Source: JAZNOL01 sp045580815 (GTDB lineage Bacteria > Bacillota > Clostridia > RUG12999). Taken from it: a stretch of 31,301 bases of DNA. Made by a program: the position numbers and the translations under genes. Position 1 is the first letter of the stretch; each line of letters opens with the position of its first letter. The stretch spans positions 1 to 31,301 of the forward strand of contig JAZNOL010000116.1 in NCBI GenBank assembly GCA_045580815.1. The letters run 5' to 3'. This document shows positions 14,301-22,723 of this stretch, one piece after another. Under the pieces are notes generated by a model that saw only the letters and a program-made list of their open reading frames with translations, was not told the origin of the DNA and did no database searches.

Positions 14301-16044
14301 CGCTTTCATCCTCCTTTGCTCCGGTTGTCTGCTGTTGATATACTTCGCGATAAATTTCGCTTGTTTCAAGCAATTGAGTGTGTGTTCCTACGCTGTCTAT
14401 TTTACCGCCCGACATTACAACAATCATATCGGCATCTTCAACGGACGAAATTCTCTGTGCGATAATAATTTTTGTTGTTTCGGGAATATACTTTTTAAAT
14501 CCCGCACGGATAAGTGCGTCAGTTTTTGTATCAACAGCACTTGTTGAATCATCCAGAATAAGAATTTTTGGTTTTTTAAGCAACGCCCTTGCGATACAAA
14601 GTCTCTGCCGCTGTCCTCCCGAAACGTTTGTGCCGCCCTGCTCTATTTTTGAATCGTACCCCTCGGGCAGTGTGCTTATAAACTCATCTGCCTGGGCAAG
14701 CACGCAAGCTTCTTTAATTTCTTCATCAGTAGCATTTTCGTTACCCCAACGCAGATTATCTTTAATTGTGCCCGAAAACAGCTGATTTTTCTGAAGCACC
14801 ATTGCTACTGCATCACGCAGAGTTTTTATATCATAATCTCTTACGTCAACGCCGCCTACTTTTACATAACCCTCGGTTGTGTCATAAAGACGGGGCACAA
14901 GCTGAACAAGGGTAGATTTGCTGGAGCCTGTTCCGCCGATAATTCCAACAGTCATGCCAGATTTTATTTCAAGGTCAACATCAAAAAGTGCAAACTGTTT
15001 TGCTGTTTTTGAATATTTGAAGTTTACATCTTTAAATTCTATTGAACCGTCTTTAACCTCGGTAACAGGATTTTCGGGGTTTTTAAGTGCTGGAGTTTCA
15101 TCAAGCACCTCGCTTATACGTTTCATTGATTCCGATGACATAGTGAGCATAACATAAATCATTGAAAGCATCATAAGTGACATGAGAATTTGCATACCGT
15201 ATGTGAGCATTGCGGAAATTTGTCCCACATCAATAAGTGTACCTCCGCTTTCCACAATCATTTTTGAACCTACGGTAAGCACAAAAATCATATTAAAATA
15301 CACACAAAACTGCATAAGCGGTGCGTTGAGTGCAACAATTCGCTCTGCACGGGTAAAATCGCCGCAAATATCCTCGGCGGCAATACCAAACTTTTTTTGC
15401 TCGTGCTTTTCTCTGGAAAATCCTTTAACAACACGCATTGCCATAACGTTTTCTTCAATAGACTCGTTTAAACGGTCATATTTTTTGAAAACCCGGCGAA
15501 ATGCCGGCATGGCTTTGCGGCTTACCGCCAAAAGACCTATTGTTAAAATCGGCACAACAACAACAAACGTTGTTGCTAAAAATCCGCCCATAATATACGC
15601 CATAATTATAGAAAAAATAAGCATCAGCGGACTGCGGATAGCTGTACGTATAATCATCATATACGACATTTGCACGTTGTTTATGTCGGTTGTCATACGT
15701 GTAACAAGTGATGAGGACGAAAATTTATCAATATTTTCAAAAGAAAACGTCTGTATTTTACGAAAAACATCGTGACGCAGATTTTTTGCAAATCCTGCCG
15801 AAGCTTTTGAACAGGTAAATCCGGCAATACCTCCGCTGGCAAGCGATACCACCGCAAGCCCTATAAGGAGCAACCCTGTTTGCGTAATTTCACTTGTGCT
15901 CGCTCCGTTTTTTATTCGGTTAACAAGGTCAGCGGTAATAAAAGGAATTGCCGCTTCAATAATCGCTTCGCCCACAATAAAAATAAGTGTCAGTATTGTT
16001 GGAAGCTTATATTCACGTATGGATTTTATAAGACGTCTTAGCAT
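14293..16044 (-). CDS. Heterodimeric ABC exporter, degenerate-site subunit
   Basis: The 583-residue half-transporter has membrane helices over about 14-300 and a nucleotide-binding domain from about 335. Walker A is GGTGSSKST (370-378) and the signature is a canonical VSGGQ (474-478). The Walker B glutamate is replaced by D499 (ILILDDS), and the switch histidine by Q530 (IIIAQRIS). The same pair of changes marks the degenerate site of TM287 in TM287/288. Paired with the LSQGQ signature of the partner, it gives one regulatory and one hydrolytic ATP site. ATG 16044 follows AAAGGAAG. It is first in a two-gene operon with overlapping ends. Confidence 0.92.
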   Translation of the reverse strand: MLRRLIKSIREYKLPTILTLIFIVGEAIIEAAIPFITADLVNRIKNGASTSEITQTGLLLIGLAVVSLASGGIAGFTCSKASAGFAKNLRHDVFRKIQTFSFENIDKFSSSSLVTRMTTDINNVQMSYMMIIRTAIRSPLMLIFSIIMAYIMGGFLATTFVVVVPILTIGLLAVSRKAMPAFRRVFKKYDRLNESIEENVMAMRVVKGFSREKHEQKKFGIAAEDICGDFTRAERIVALNAPLMQFCVYFNMIFVLTVGSKMIVESGGTLIDVGQISAMLTYGMQILMSLMMLSMIYVMLTMSSESMKRISEVLDETPALKNPENPVTEVKDGSIEFKDVNFKYSKTAKQFALFDVDLEIKSGMTVGIIGGTGSSKSTLVQLVPRLYDTTEGYVKVGGVDVRDYDIKTLRDAVAMVLQKNQLFSGTIKDNLRWGNENATDEEIKEACVLAQADEFISTLPEGYDSKIEQGGTNVSGGQRQRLCIARALLKKPKILILDDSTSAVDTKTDALIRAGFKKYIPETTKIIIAQRISSVEDADMIVVMSGGKIDSVGTHTQLLETSEIYREVYQQQTTGAKEDESDE

Positions 16045-16151
16045 GAAATCTTCCTTTCGCCAAAAAACTAAAAAAATAAAGAGCTATACAGCCCGTCTAT
16101 TACAAATTGCGGTTAAAAAACCTTAATTTGATAAATATGTATGCATATGTT

Positions 16152-16180
16152 ATTTTAACATTATAACATAAAAATGTCAA
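16152..16180 (-). promoter_or_regulatory. Sigma-A promoter of the ABC exporter operon
   Basis: On the minus strand, TTGACA (16180-16175), 17 bases, TAAAAT (16157-16152). The transcript would have a leader of about 100 bases before ATG 16044, with no structure I can name. Confidence 0.75.
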
Positions 16181-16280
16181 TCATTTGCCGGGCGTGTTAA
16201 CAAAATGTTCATTATTTTTGTGCAATTTATTGCGTTATGCACACTTATTTTCACCGTTTTTTATTATTGCACAGACGCCG

Positions 16281-16323
16281 AAAAAAGCAGACGGAGCACT
16301 GTTTTGCGACCGTCTGCTTTTTT
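16281..16323. terminator. Terminator of the spoIIE operon
   Basis: A 14-bp stem (16281-16294 with 16310-16323) that includes six A-T pairs at its base gives a U tract on the minus-strand transcript just after the small membrane-protein gene. The other orientation also ends in T, so it could work both ways. Positions 16181-16280 hold no gene. Confidence 0.8.
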
Positions 16324-16324
16324 C

Positions 16325-16579
16325 CTACCGTATGAAAATGTATAAGGATAAAGTGAGTGCGGATAGGATGCCTGCCGTCACCCATAAAGCAGTGTCGGCT
16401 TTACTTTTTTTGCGATGTATCGAACGCGGATTTATATATTTTATCCGCTTTACATTTACACTTACATAGTTATCAATTATATTCTGCGCATATTCTACTA
16501 TGTCGGTGTTATCCGGAGGATTTATTTTCATCTTATGGAGCACTTCTTTCTTGCTTATTAATGACTTTAGTATAAACAT
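16325..16579 (-). CDS. Small tail-anchored membrane protein downstream of spoIIE
   Basis: The 84-residue protein has a charged N-terminal region (KKEVLHKMKINPPDNTDIVEY), a very basic stretch at 44-60 (KRIKYINPRSIHRKKSK) and one hydrophobic segment at 63-83 ending in IFIR. This makes a tail-anchored topology likely. ATG 16579 lies 5 bases after AAGGTGG; an in-frame GTG three codons earlier overlaps that site and is less likely. Only 19 bases separate it from the spoIIE stop, so it shares that transcript. I recognise no family. A role in sporulation is inferred from position only. Confidence 0.65.
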   Translation of the reverse strand: MFILKSLISKKEVLHKMKINPPDNTDIVEYAQNIIDNYVSVNVKRIKYINPRSIHRKKSKADTALWVTAGILSALTLSLYIFIR

Positions 16580-16598
16580 AAAAACCACCTTATATTCC

Positions 16599-18929
16599 TT
16601 ATTTTTTATATAATTTTAAAACTGTAACCAGCATATCGTCTTTTGGTCTGCCTCCGGTAACAGACGACATAAGTACAGTATCTGCCAGATTTTTAGCTGT
16701 CATCTCGCCGCAGGCTTCAACAATGTTTTTTACAAACTCTTCACCTGTGCACCGGTCGCCGCGGCTGTCGGGAACACCATCTGTCATGAGCACAATATAC
16801 GCCTCATCCTGTATAAAAAACAGCTTGGACTCCACGTTTTCGTAATTCAAAATCCCCATAGGCACCTGCGGATTTTCAAAAACCGAAACAGCTCCGTCAA
16901 TTTTTGCTGTTGTGGAAGCACCTCCCAGTTTTATAAGCTCACAATCACCCGAAAACATATCAATTTTTAAAAAATCTGCACTCACGCACCGTTCATCACC
17001 CCAGGAAGTTATTATCCCGGCGTTTATTATTTTTGCAATTTCTGTCATTTCCATACCACTGCCTGCCAGCTTTTCAAAAATCTCCGCTGTTTTTTTGCTG
17101 TCCTGAGCCGCCGCTGTACCGCTGCCCATACCGTCGCAGATTGCACAGTATAAATATCCGTCATTTGAAAGAAAATGCGTTTCGCAATCTCCCGATACAC
17201 TTTTCTGACAGTTATCCATAGAAACCGTTGCTATTTCAAAACAAAATTTCTCCTCCGGTAAAAATTTTGTTACACACCCATTTTCTCCGTATTCTTCGCC
17301 GGCAAGATACATCGGAACACGCACAACGTCGCTGATAATATCGCTGGCATCAAACGAAAACTCTTTTTCGGTTAAAACGCTCACCTCGGGCATTCCACGG
17401 TGATTTGTAACCGCGGAAGCACAGCAGGGCAATCCCAAAACATCACTTACATTTTCCGTAATTTCGCCCGACAGACTTTCGTACCCTCCGTTTTCATAAA
17501 CAGCAGATTTTTCTGTACGGTTTAATATTTCATCTGCTGCATCCCAGCTTGCAAAAGCCGTTTGTATGCACCCTGCTGTTTTAGCTTTTTCTGCGGCTTC
17601 TCTGCCGGCAATTTCAAAAATTTCGTACGCACAGGTTACAAGACTTTCACTGCGGATACATTTTCCGCTTACAATGCTTTTTATATCGCCGTCCATACCT
17701 CCGACAACAGCCGCACATAATCTTGATATCATCCGCGATGTGGCATTGAAATTGCGGCTCCAGCAATATCGCCGCAAATTACATCTGTCACACACGCGAG
17801 AACACACACGGTCACACAAAACAGCTGGCAATGCCGCTTTTGATTCACTTTCGCCATGCACAGTAAACGCCGCACGCACTCCGCCAAGCAGATTATGAAT
17901 TTTAAAAAACGCATCGTTTGTGAGCGAATTTACTTTCAGGTTAATGAGCGGTGCAGAATCGAAACTGCGTGTTTTCATGCTGTACCGTTGCAAAAAGTCC
18001 ATTGCCGAGTCAGGCGTTGCGAAAAATGCCGCCGATGCAATAATAATTTCTATCACATTTATGAATATAACCGATGACGATGAATAGTACGCCGCAAAAA
18101 GTGCGTTTGAAAATAATGCCGAAAGGCACACTCCCCATTTGCCAAAGCTATTCATCACTCCCGAAATCAAACCAACAAACGCAAAAACACCCGTAAGTGC
18201 CGGTGCATCGCCGTGGCAAAGTCCTGCAATAATACCCAGTGCCGCCCCCACAGCTCCCGATATGGAAACTCCGCCTCTGTATGCGCAAAACAAAATTATG
18301 TACATGCTCACTACATTTGACAGTTTAAGCCCAAACAGGCTTATTCCCGATGTGCCGGCAATTGATGCACCCAGCAAAATTGCCGCCGCAATGCTCTCGT
18401 CATCGCTTAAAACCTTGCCCCTGCGTTTTACAATGTCTGCCGCTTTGGAAAACACAATTCCTCCGAGCCACAAAACCGAGCTTTCCACAAAACAAAGAAT
18501 AATATCCAGCGGTGCAAACCCTTTAACCGTTTCAAACAAAAGTCCGCAAAAAAGCAGCACTGTAGCTGATACTCCGCAAGAAAGCACAACAGATTCTTCT
18601 TTTTTCTCAAAAAAATATTTTTTTATTACCCAGCAAACGAAAATTGCAGATATGTATTTAATTTTCATCATTCCGATGGGGGCAAAAAACGTCCCCAGCA
18701 AACAGCCTACAGCGACTATGCTGCTTTTGTCAAGCACGCCGCACACTGCATACCATGCCATTGAAAGCGGTGCCATTGAGCTTAAAAATGCCGCTCTGGA
18801 TAAAAAGAATCCTATGGCAGCAGCAATTCCGCTGCTGCTTTTTATAAGTGACATAATTTTTGATGCTTCTTTAGGCGCACCTATACGTTTGTATGTAACA
18901 GGGCGTGGATTTTTAACCGAATTTTTCAT
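16599..18929 (-). CDS. spoIIE: Stage II sporulation protein E (SpoIIE), PP2C-type phosphatase
   Basis: The 776-residue protein dephosphorylates SpoIIAA to release sigma-F in the forespore and takes part in polar septation. It has about ten membrane segments (residues 20-310), a central domain with a conserved cysteine cluster CSRVCDRC...C (C376, C380, C383, C389), and a C-terminal PP2C domain (about 560-776). The metal-site motifs are CDGMGSG (598-604), LMTDGVPDS with D717, and KDDML. Length is close to the 827 of Bacillus. ATG 18929 is preferred, 9 bases after AAGGAGG; an upstream in-frame ATG at 19010 lacks a ribosome binding site. It is first of a two-gene operon, divergent from lacZ copy 1. 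Confidence 0.95.
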   Translation of the reverse strand: MKNSVKNPRPVTYKRIGAPKEASKIMSLIKSSSGIAAAIGFFLSRAAFLSSMAPLSMAWYAVCGVLDKSSIVAVGCLLGTFFAPIGMMKIKYISAIFVCWVIKKYFFEKKEESVVLSCGVSATVLLFCGLLFETVKGFAPLDIILCFVESSVLWLGGIVFSKAADIVKRRGKVLSDDESIAAAILLGASIAGTSGISLFGLKLSNVVSMYIILFCAYRGGVSISGAVGAALGIIAGLCHGDAPALTGVFAFVGLISGVMNSFGKWGVCLSALFSNALFAAYYSSSSVIFINVIEIIIASAAFFATPDSAMDFLQRYSMKTRSFDSAPLINLKVNSLTNDAFFKIHNLLGGVRAAFTVHGESESKAALPAVLCDRVCSRVCDRCNLRRYCWSRNFNATSRMISRLCAAVVGGMDGDIKSIVSGKCIRSESLVTCAYEIFEIAGREAAEKAKTAGCIQTAFASWDAADEILNRTEKSAVYENGGYESLSGEITENVSDVLGLPCCASAVTNHRGMPEVSVLTEKEFSFDASDIISDVVRVPMYLAGEEYGENGCVTKFLPEEKFCFEIATVSMDNCQKSVSGDCETHFLSNDGYLYCAICDGMGSGTAAAQDSKKTAEIFEKLAGSGMEMTEIAKIINAGIITSWGDERCVSADFLKIDMFSGDCELIKLGGASTTAKIDGAVSVFENPQVPMGILNYENVESKLFFIQDEAYIVLMTDGVPDSRGDRCTGEEFVKNIVEACGEMTAKNLADTVLMSSVTGGRPKDDMLVTVLKLYKK

Positions 18930-19020
18930 TTGTAAACGCCTCCTTATAGCGGTTAATTTTAAGTGTATCACAACCACAACGCAGAATTTTGTAAAATTTT
19001 GTATCCTCATGATTATTTTT

Positions 19021-19030
19021 TAACGACAAA
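19021..19030 (-). promoter_or_regulatory. Possible Spo0A box upstream of spoIIE
   Basis: The minus strand reads TTTGTCGTTA about 92 bases before ATG 18929. Its first seven bases match the Spo0A box core TTGTCGAA with a leading T. spoIIE is a direct Spo0A target in Bacillus. No clear sigma-A promoter was identified between the box and the gene, so this is tentative. Confidence 0.25.
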
Positions 19031-19044
19031 TTCTTACAAACCCC

Positions 19045-19073
19045 TTGCAATTTATGTAAATAACGTGTATAAT
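19045..19073 (+). promoter_or_regulatory. Sigma-A promoter of lacZ copy 1
   Basis: TTGCAA (19045-19050), 17 bases, TATAAT (19068-19073). The segment 19041-19073 recurs almost unchanged before lacZ copy 2 (22626-22658), differing at one spacer base. Confidence 0.85.
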
Positions 19074-19107
19074 GCAATTGAATATATAAATCAACGGAGG
19101 AACCTTT

Positions 19108-22100
19108 ATGAAAACCTTACCCATATGGCAAAATCTCGAAATTTTGCAGGAAAACCGTGAGCCGGCAAGAGCATATTACATTCCTTATGCAACCGCTGAC
19201 GGTGCAATTGCCGATAAAAAGGGCAAATCTCCTTTCTATAAGCTTTTAAACGGAAACTGGAATTTTATATACTACGATAAATATTCCCTTGTTCCCGATG
19301 ACATAACAGACCCCAATTATATGGACTACGAATGGGACGAAATCCCCGTGCCGTCATGCTGGCAGATGCATGGCTATGACATAATTTCATACACCTGCGC
19401 AAATTATCCTTTTATAATAGACGAGCCCTATGTGCCGTATGAAAACCCGGTGGGCGTTTATTCCCGTGCATTTGTTCTGCCCGAAAACTGGGACGGCAAG
19501 AGTGTTTACATAATGTTTGAGGGCGTATCTGCCGCATTTGAGCTGTTTGTAAACGCCAAAAAAGTTGGTTACAGCGAGGGCAGTCATCTTCAGCATGAGT
19601 TCAACATCACAAAATATCTTGAAAAAGAGGATAACACAATCACCGTTAAGGTGTATAAATTCTGCAACGGCAGTTATCTTGAAGACCAAGACTTTTTCAG
19701 AATGTCCGGTATTTTCAGGGACGTTTATCTCCTTGCCCGTGACGAAAAACATATTGAGGACATTTATATCAAACCCACTCTTGACAGCGAGTATAAAAAC
19801 GGCGAAGTTGAAATTGAAATAACAGGCGTAAAATCGGCGTCGGCAGACATTCTTTCGCCAAGCGGTGCACTTATTGAAACAATAGACATCAAAAACGGCA
19901 AAGCTACACTTAAAATCGAAAACGCTGAAAAATGGACAGCGGAAACCCCAAATCTCTATACTGCTGTATTTTACTGCGGAAACGAGGTTATTGCCCAGAA
20001 TTTCGGGTTCACAAAAATTGAGGTTTCGAAAAAATGCGAGCTTCTTATCAATGGCGTTGCGATTAAACTCAAAGGTGTAAACCGTCATGACACTCATCCC
20101 GAACTGGGATATTATACTCCCCTTGAACACATCTGGAACGACCTACTTACAATGAAACGGTATAACATAAACACAATCCGTACATCGCATTATCCCAACA
20201 CACCGGAATTTCTTAAAATGTGTGCAAAACTTGGGTTTTATATTATTGACGAAACCGATGTTGAATCTCACGGTCTTAACAATGCGTTTTCGACTGTTCC
20301 GGAATTTTATAAGCCCGGGCATTTTTCTGCTGACAACCCCTTAACCGGCGACAAACTCTGGATTTGCCAGTGCGACCGCTGGAAAGATGCGTTTGTTGAC
20401 CGCATGGCACGTATGTTTGAGCGTGACAAAAACCATCCGTGTATAATTTTCTGGTCGCTTGGCAACGAGTCAAGCTTTGGCGAAAACCACAAAGCAATGG
20501 CACAGTATGTTAAAAACCGTGACACATCACGTCTGATTCATTATGAAAGTGCCGGATGGGCAACACCTTTTGACAAGCCGGACAGCACAGTTGATGTTGT
20601 AAGCCATATGTACACCGGATTGGAAAAAGTAAAACAACACGGTTTAAACCGGTTTAAAGACACACGCCCGTATTTCCTCTGCGAATATTCTCACGCAATG
20701 GGCAACGGTCCCGGTGGCGTGGAGGATTATTGGGATTTAATTTATAAATATCCACGTCTTATCGGCGGTTGTATATGGGAATGGGCAGACCATGCCGTTT
20801 CCGAAACAACACCTGACGGCACACCGTATATGGCTTACGGCGGTGACCATGGCGAAACGCCTCACGATGGCAATTTCTGCGTTGACGGACTGTGTTTCCC
20901 TGACCGTGAACCGTCAACAGGGCTTTTAGCACTTAAAGAAATTTATAAATATTTAACAGCCGAGCCGATTGACCTTGAAAACGGCAAAATCAGGGTTAAA
21001 AACCGGTTTGATTTTACAGACACATCAGGCTACGAGCTTTGCTGGCGTGTGTCCGTTGACGGCGACACATTTGTTCAGGGCAGAATCACGGATTTAAACG
21101 TCCGCCCTCACGGCACAAGAACGTATAACCTTGACTATATCCTGCCCGAAAGCTGTAAATACGGTGCATTTCTGGAGCTTGAGTTCAAAACTCTTTATGA
21201 CACACCCTGGGAAGACAGCGGCTATGTTGTAGGCTTTAACCAGTTTGAACTGCCTGTGGAAATTGTTAAAGAAGCGGACGAGCTGCCCCACGGCGAGCTG
21301 TTTTTTGAAGAAGCAGGCGAATATTTTGAAATTTACGGCGACGATTTCACATACGTTTTCGGTGCAGAAAGCGGACATTTTGAAAGCATTGTAAAAGACG
21401 GCGTTGAAATGCTTGCAGACACAGGTGCTTTCGGAATCTGGCGTGCACCCACCGACAACGATTTGTTTATAAAAGAAAAATGGATACAGAAATACAACCG
21501 TTTCGGCGGTATCGGTTATGATGTTGCCGTATCAAACATTTATTCGGCGGATATCTGCAAAGAAAACGGCAATGTAAAAATTTCCGTAACAGGCGTTGTG
21601 GGAGCAAGAGCACGTGCTCCGTTTTTAAGAATTGCCCTTGATTATATTATTGAGCCAAGCGGAAAAATAAACGTAGTCTGCAACGCAAAACGCACTGTGC
21701 AGTTTGAGTTTATGCCGCGTTTCGGCTTTGATTTCACCCTTATCGGCACAAATGAATATATCAAATATTTCGGCATGGGTCCCGAGGATAACTATTCGGA
21801 TTTGCTTCGTCACACAAAAATCGGTATGTATGCGTCAACCGTAACGGACGAATATGTGGAATATATCATGCCTCAGGAACACGGCAACCACACTCACACA
21901 AGAATGCTTATTGTTCATGACGTAATGGGCAGAGGACTTATGTTTGAGGGTGCACCGGAATTTGAGTTCAAGGCAAGCCACTTCACAACCGAAGATCTGG
22001 AATATGCAGAGCATACCTATGACCTTGAGCCTAACGAAGAAACTTTTGTAAGCATAAACTATAAAATGAGTGGCATCGGCACAGGCAGCTGCGGCCCGCT

Positions 22101-22182
22101 TGTGACAGAAAAATACCGTCTTGACGAAGAAAATATTCATTTTGAATTTGCGTTCATGCCGGTGTTTATTGAAAATCTTTGA
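19108..22182 (+). CDS. lacZ: Beta-galactosidase (GH2, LacZ type), copy 1
   Basis: The 1024-residue enzyme hydrolyses terminal beta-galactosides such as lactose and is the same length as E. coli LacZ. The order is sugar-binding domain (about 40-220), Ig-like domain, TIM barrel (about 320-620), further beta domain and small-chain domain with FGMGPEDNYSDLLRHTKIGMY. Acid/base E454 lies in WSLGNESSFGENH and nucleophile E526 in LCEYSHAMGNGPGG. There is no signal peptide, so it is cytoplasmic. ATG 19108 lies 7 bases after GGAGG. It is paired with a close paralogue downstream, each with its own promoter. Differences from copy 2 cluster at residues about 390-450 and 790-860, near the barrel loops and in the last domain, so substrate range may differ. 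Confidence 0.95.
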   Translation: MKTLPIWQNLEILQENREPARAYYIPYATADGAIADKKGKSPFYKLLNGNWNFIYYDKYSLVPDDITDPNYMDYEWDEIPVPSCWQMHGYDIISYTCANYPFIIDEPYVPYENPVGVYSRAFVLPENWDGKSVYIMFEGVSAAFELFVNAKKVGYSEGSHLQHEFNITKYLEKEDNTITVKVYKFCNGSYLEDQDFFRMSGIFRDVYLLARDEKHIEDIYIKPTLDSEYKNGEVEIEITGVKSASADILSPSGALIETIDIKNGKATLKIENAEKWTAETPNLYTAVFYCGNEVIAQNFGFTKIEVSKKCELLINGVAIKLKGVNRHDTHPELGYYTPLEHIWNDLLTMKRYNINTIRTSHYPNTPEFLKMCAKLGFYIIDETDVESHGLNNAFSTVPEFYKPGHFSADNPLTGDKLWICQCDRWKDAFVDRMARMFERDKNHPCIIFWSLGNESSFGENHKAMAQYVKNRDTSRLIHYESAGWATPFDKPDSTVDVVSHMYTGLEKVKQHGLNRFKDTRPYFLCEYSHAMGNGPGGVEDYWDLIYKYPRLIGGCIWEWADHAVSETTPDGTPYMAYGGDHGETPHDGNFCVDGLCFPDREPSTGLLALKEIYKYLTAEPIDLENGKIRVKNRFDFTDTSGYELCWRVSVDGDTFVQGRITDLNVRPHGTRTYNLDYILPESCKYGAFLELEFKTLYDTPWEDSGYVVGFNQFELPVEIVKEADELPHGELFFEEAGEYFEIYGDDFTYVFGAESGHFESIVKDGVEMLADTGAFGIWRAPTDNDLFIKEKWIQKYNRFGGIGYDVAVSNIYSADICKENGNVKISVTGVVGARARAPFLRIALDYIIEPSGKINVVCNAKRTVQFEFMPRFGFDFTLIGTNEYIKYFGMGPEDNYSDLLRHTKIGMYASTVTDEYVEYIMPQEHGNHTHTRMLIVHDVMGRGLMFEGAPEFEFKASHFTTEDLEYAEHTYDLEPNEETFVSINYKMSGIGTGSCGPLVTEKYRLDEENIHFEFAFMPVFIENL

Positions 22183-22220
22183 TTGAATATTTTTCGGGAT
22201 TAAAGACGGTATAAAAAAAT

Positions 22221-22273
22221 AAGCCTTCCCCCTGGTGGGGAAGGTGGCAACCGAAGGTTGACGGATGAGGGGA
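22221..22273 (+). repeat. Double-hairpin repeat module A
   Basis: Stem 1 pairs 22224-22231 with 22237-22244; stem 2 pairs 22248-22252 with 22256-22260; the module ends in GATGAGGGGAT. It forms a foldback with module B. The 541 bases from 22183 to 22723 contain no gene: they hold modules A-D, a terminator and the lacZ copy 2 promoter. Confidence 0.75.
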
Positions 22274-22339
22274 TTTTGCGACAGCAAAATGATATTATGC
22301 AATCTAAAAGTTTGTACAATCATACCGCCTTGCGGCGAC

Positions 22340-22394
22340 ATCCCCTCATCAGTCATGCATCCGCATGACAGCTTCTCCTCCAGGGAGAAGCCTT
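22340..22394 (-). repeat. Double-hairpin repeat module B, inverted relative to A
   Basis: Read on the minus strand it has the same plan as A: an AAGG lead, stem 1 (22371-22378 with 22384-22391), stem 2 (22352-22358 with 22363-22369) and GATGAGGGGAT. A and B share 12 of 14 bases at their inner ends. Confidence 0.75.
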
Positions 22395-22425
22395 TGGACG
22401 TACAACCTAAAAACAGGTACACCCT

Positions 22426-22452
22426 CGTAGGGAACGGCTTAAAACCGTTCCG
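22426..22452. repeat. GTAGGGAACGG-type dispersed hairpin
   Basis: A 7-bp stem (22431-22437 with 22445-22451) is preceded by CGTAG. It resembles dispersed hairpins I associate with clostridial genomes and the GTAG-ended hairpins at 4152 and 26098. Confidence 0.5.
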
Positions 22453-22456
22453 TTTA

Positions 22457-22490
22457 CAATCCCCCCCGTCAAAACCTGCAAGTTTTGCTC
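22457..22490 (-). repeat. Truncated double-hairpin module D
   Basis: CAATCCCCCCC is followed by a 6-bp hairpin (22470-22475 with 22482-22487), matching the inner half of module F (CCGTCAAAACC...GGTTTTG). The outer stem is missing. Confidence 0.5.
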
Positions 22491-22545
22491 ACGGATAATT
22501 TTATGTAAAATCACCCGACTACACCCTATAAATTTCAATATTTTG

Positions 22546-22586
22546 GTCCCGGATAAGCACAAGGTATCCGGGACTTTTTATTTTGC
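22546..22586 (+). terminator. Rho-independent terminator between the lacZ copies
   Basis: A perfect 10-bp stem (22546-22555 with 22565-22574), a 9-base loop and TTTTTATTTT. It sits 360 bases after the lacZ copy 1 stop, on the far side of the repeat array. Confidence 0.85.
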
Positions 22587-22629
22587 TTTAAAAAACTCGT
22601 AAATTCTGCCAAAAAATCTCTCAAACCCC

Positions 22630-22658
22630 TTGCAATTTATGCAAATAACGTGTATAAT
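22630..22658 (+). promoter_or_regulatory. Sigma-A promoter of lacZ copy 2
   Basis: TTGCAA (22630-22635), 17 bases, TATAAT (22653-22658). The -35 and spacer contain the imperfect palindrome TTGCA-N5-TGCAA, one base better than in copy 1, a possible operator. Confidence 0.85.
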
Positions 22659-22723
22659 ATATTATGTATAAAACTATTTATACATCAAGATAAAACAACA
22701 CAATCCGAAACGGAGGAAATCTA

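Noticed and set aside
14301..14369. Longer N-terminus of the second ABC subunit
   Set aside because: The extension lies inside the end of the partner gene, and the Shine-Dalgarno sequence is positioned for ATG 14300.
15182..15775. Long open frame opposite the ABC transporter gene
   Set aside because: It is a shadow of a clear ABC exporter sequence on the other strand.
18930..19010. Longer N-terminus of SpoIIE
   Set aside because: No ribosome binding site precedes ATG 19010, and AAGGAGG is correctly spaced from ATG 18929.
18139..19023. Open frame of 294 codons opposite spoIIE
   Set aside because: The composition is that of a complement of membrane-segment codons, and it lies wholly within and upstream of spoIIE.
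22224..22244. Hairpin of module A as the lacZ copy 1 terminator
   Set aside because: No T run follows it; a proper terminator is present at 22546-22586.
22221..22493. CRISPR-like array between the lacZ genes
   Set aside because: The units alternate in orientation, vary in sequence and lack regular spacers; they are hairpin repeats.
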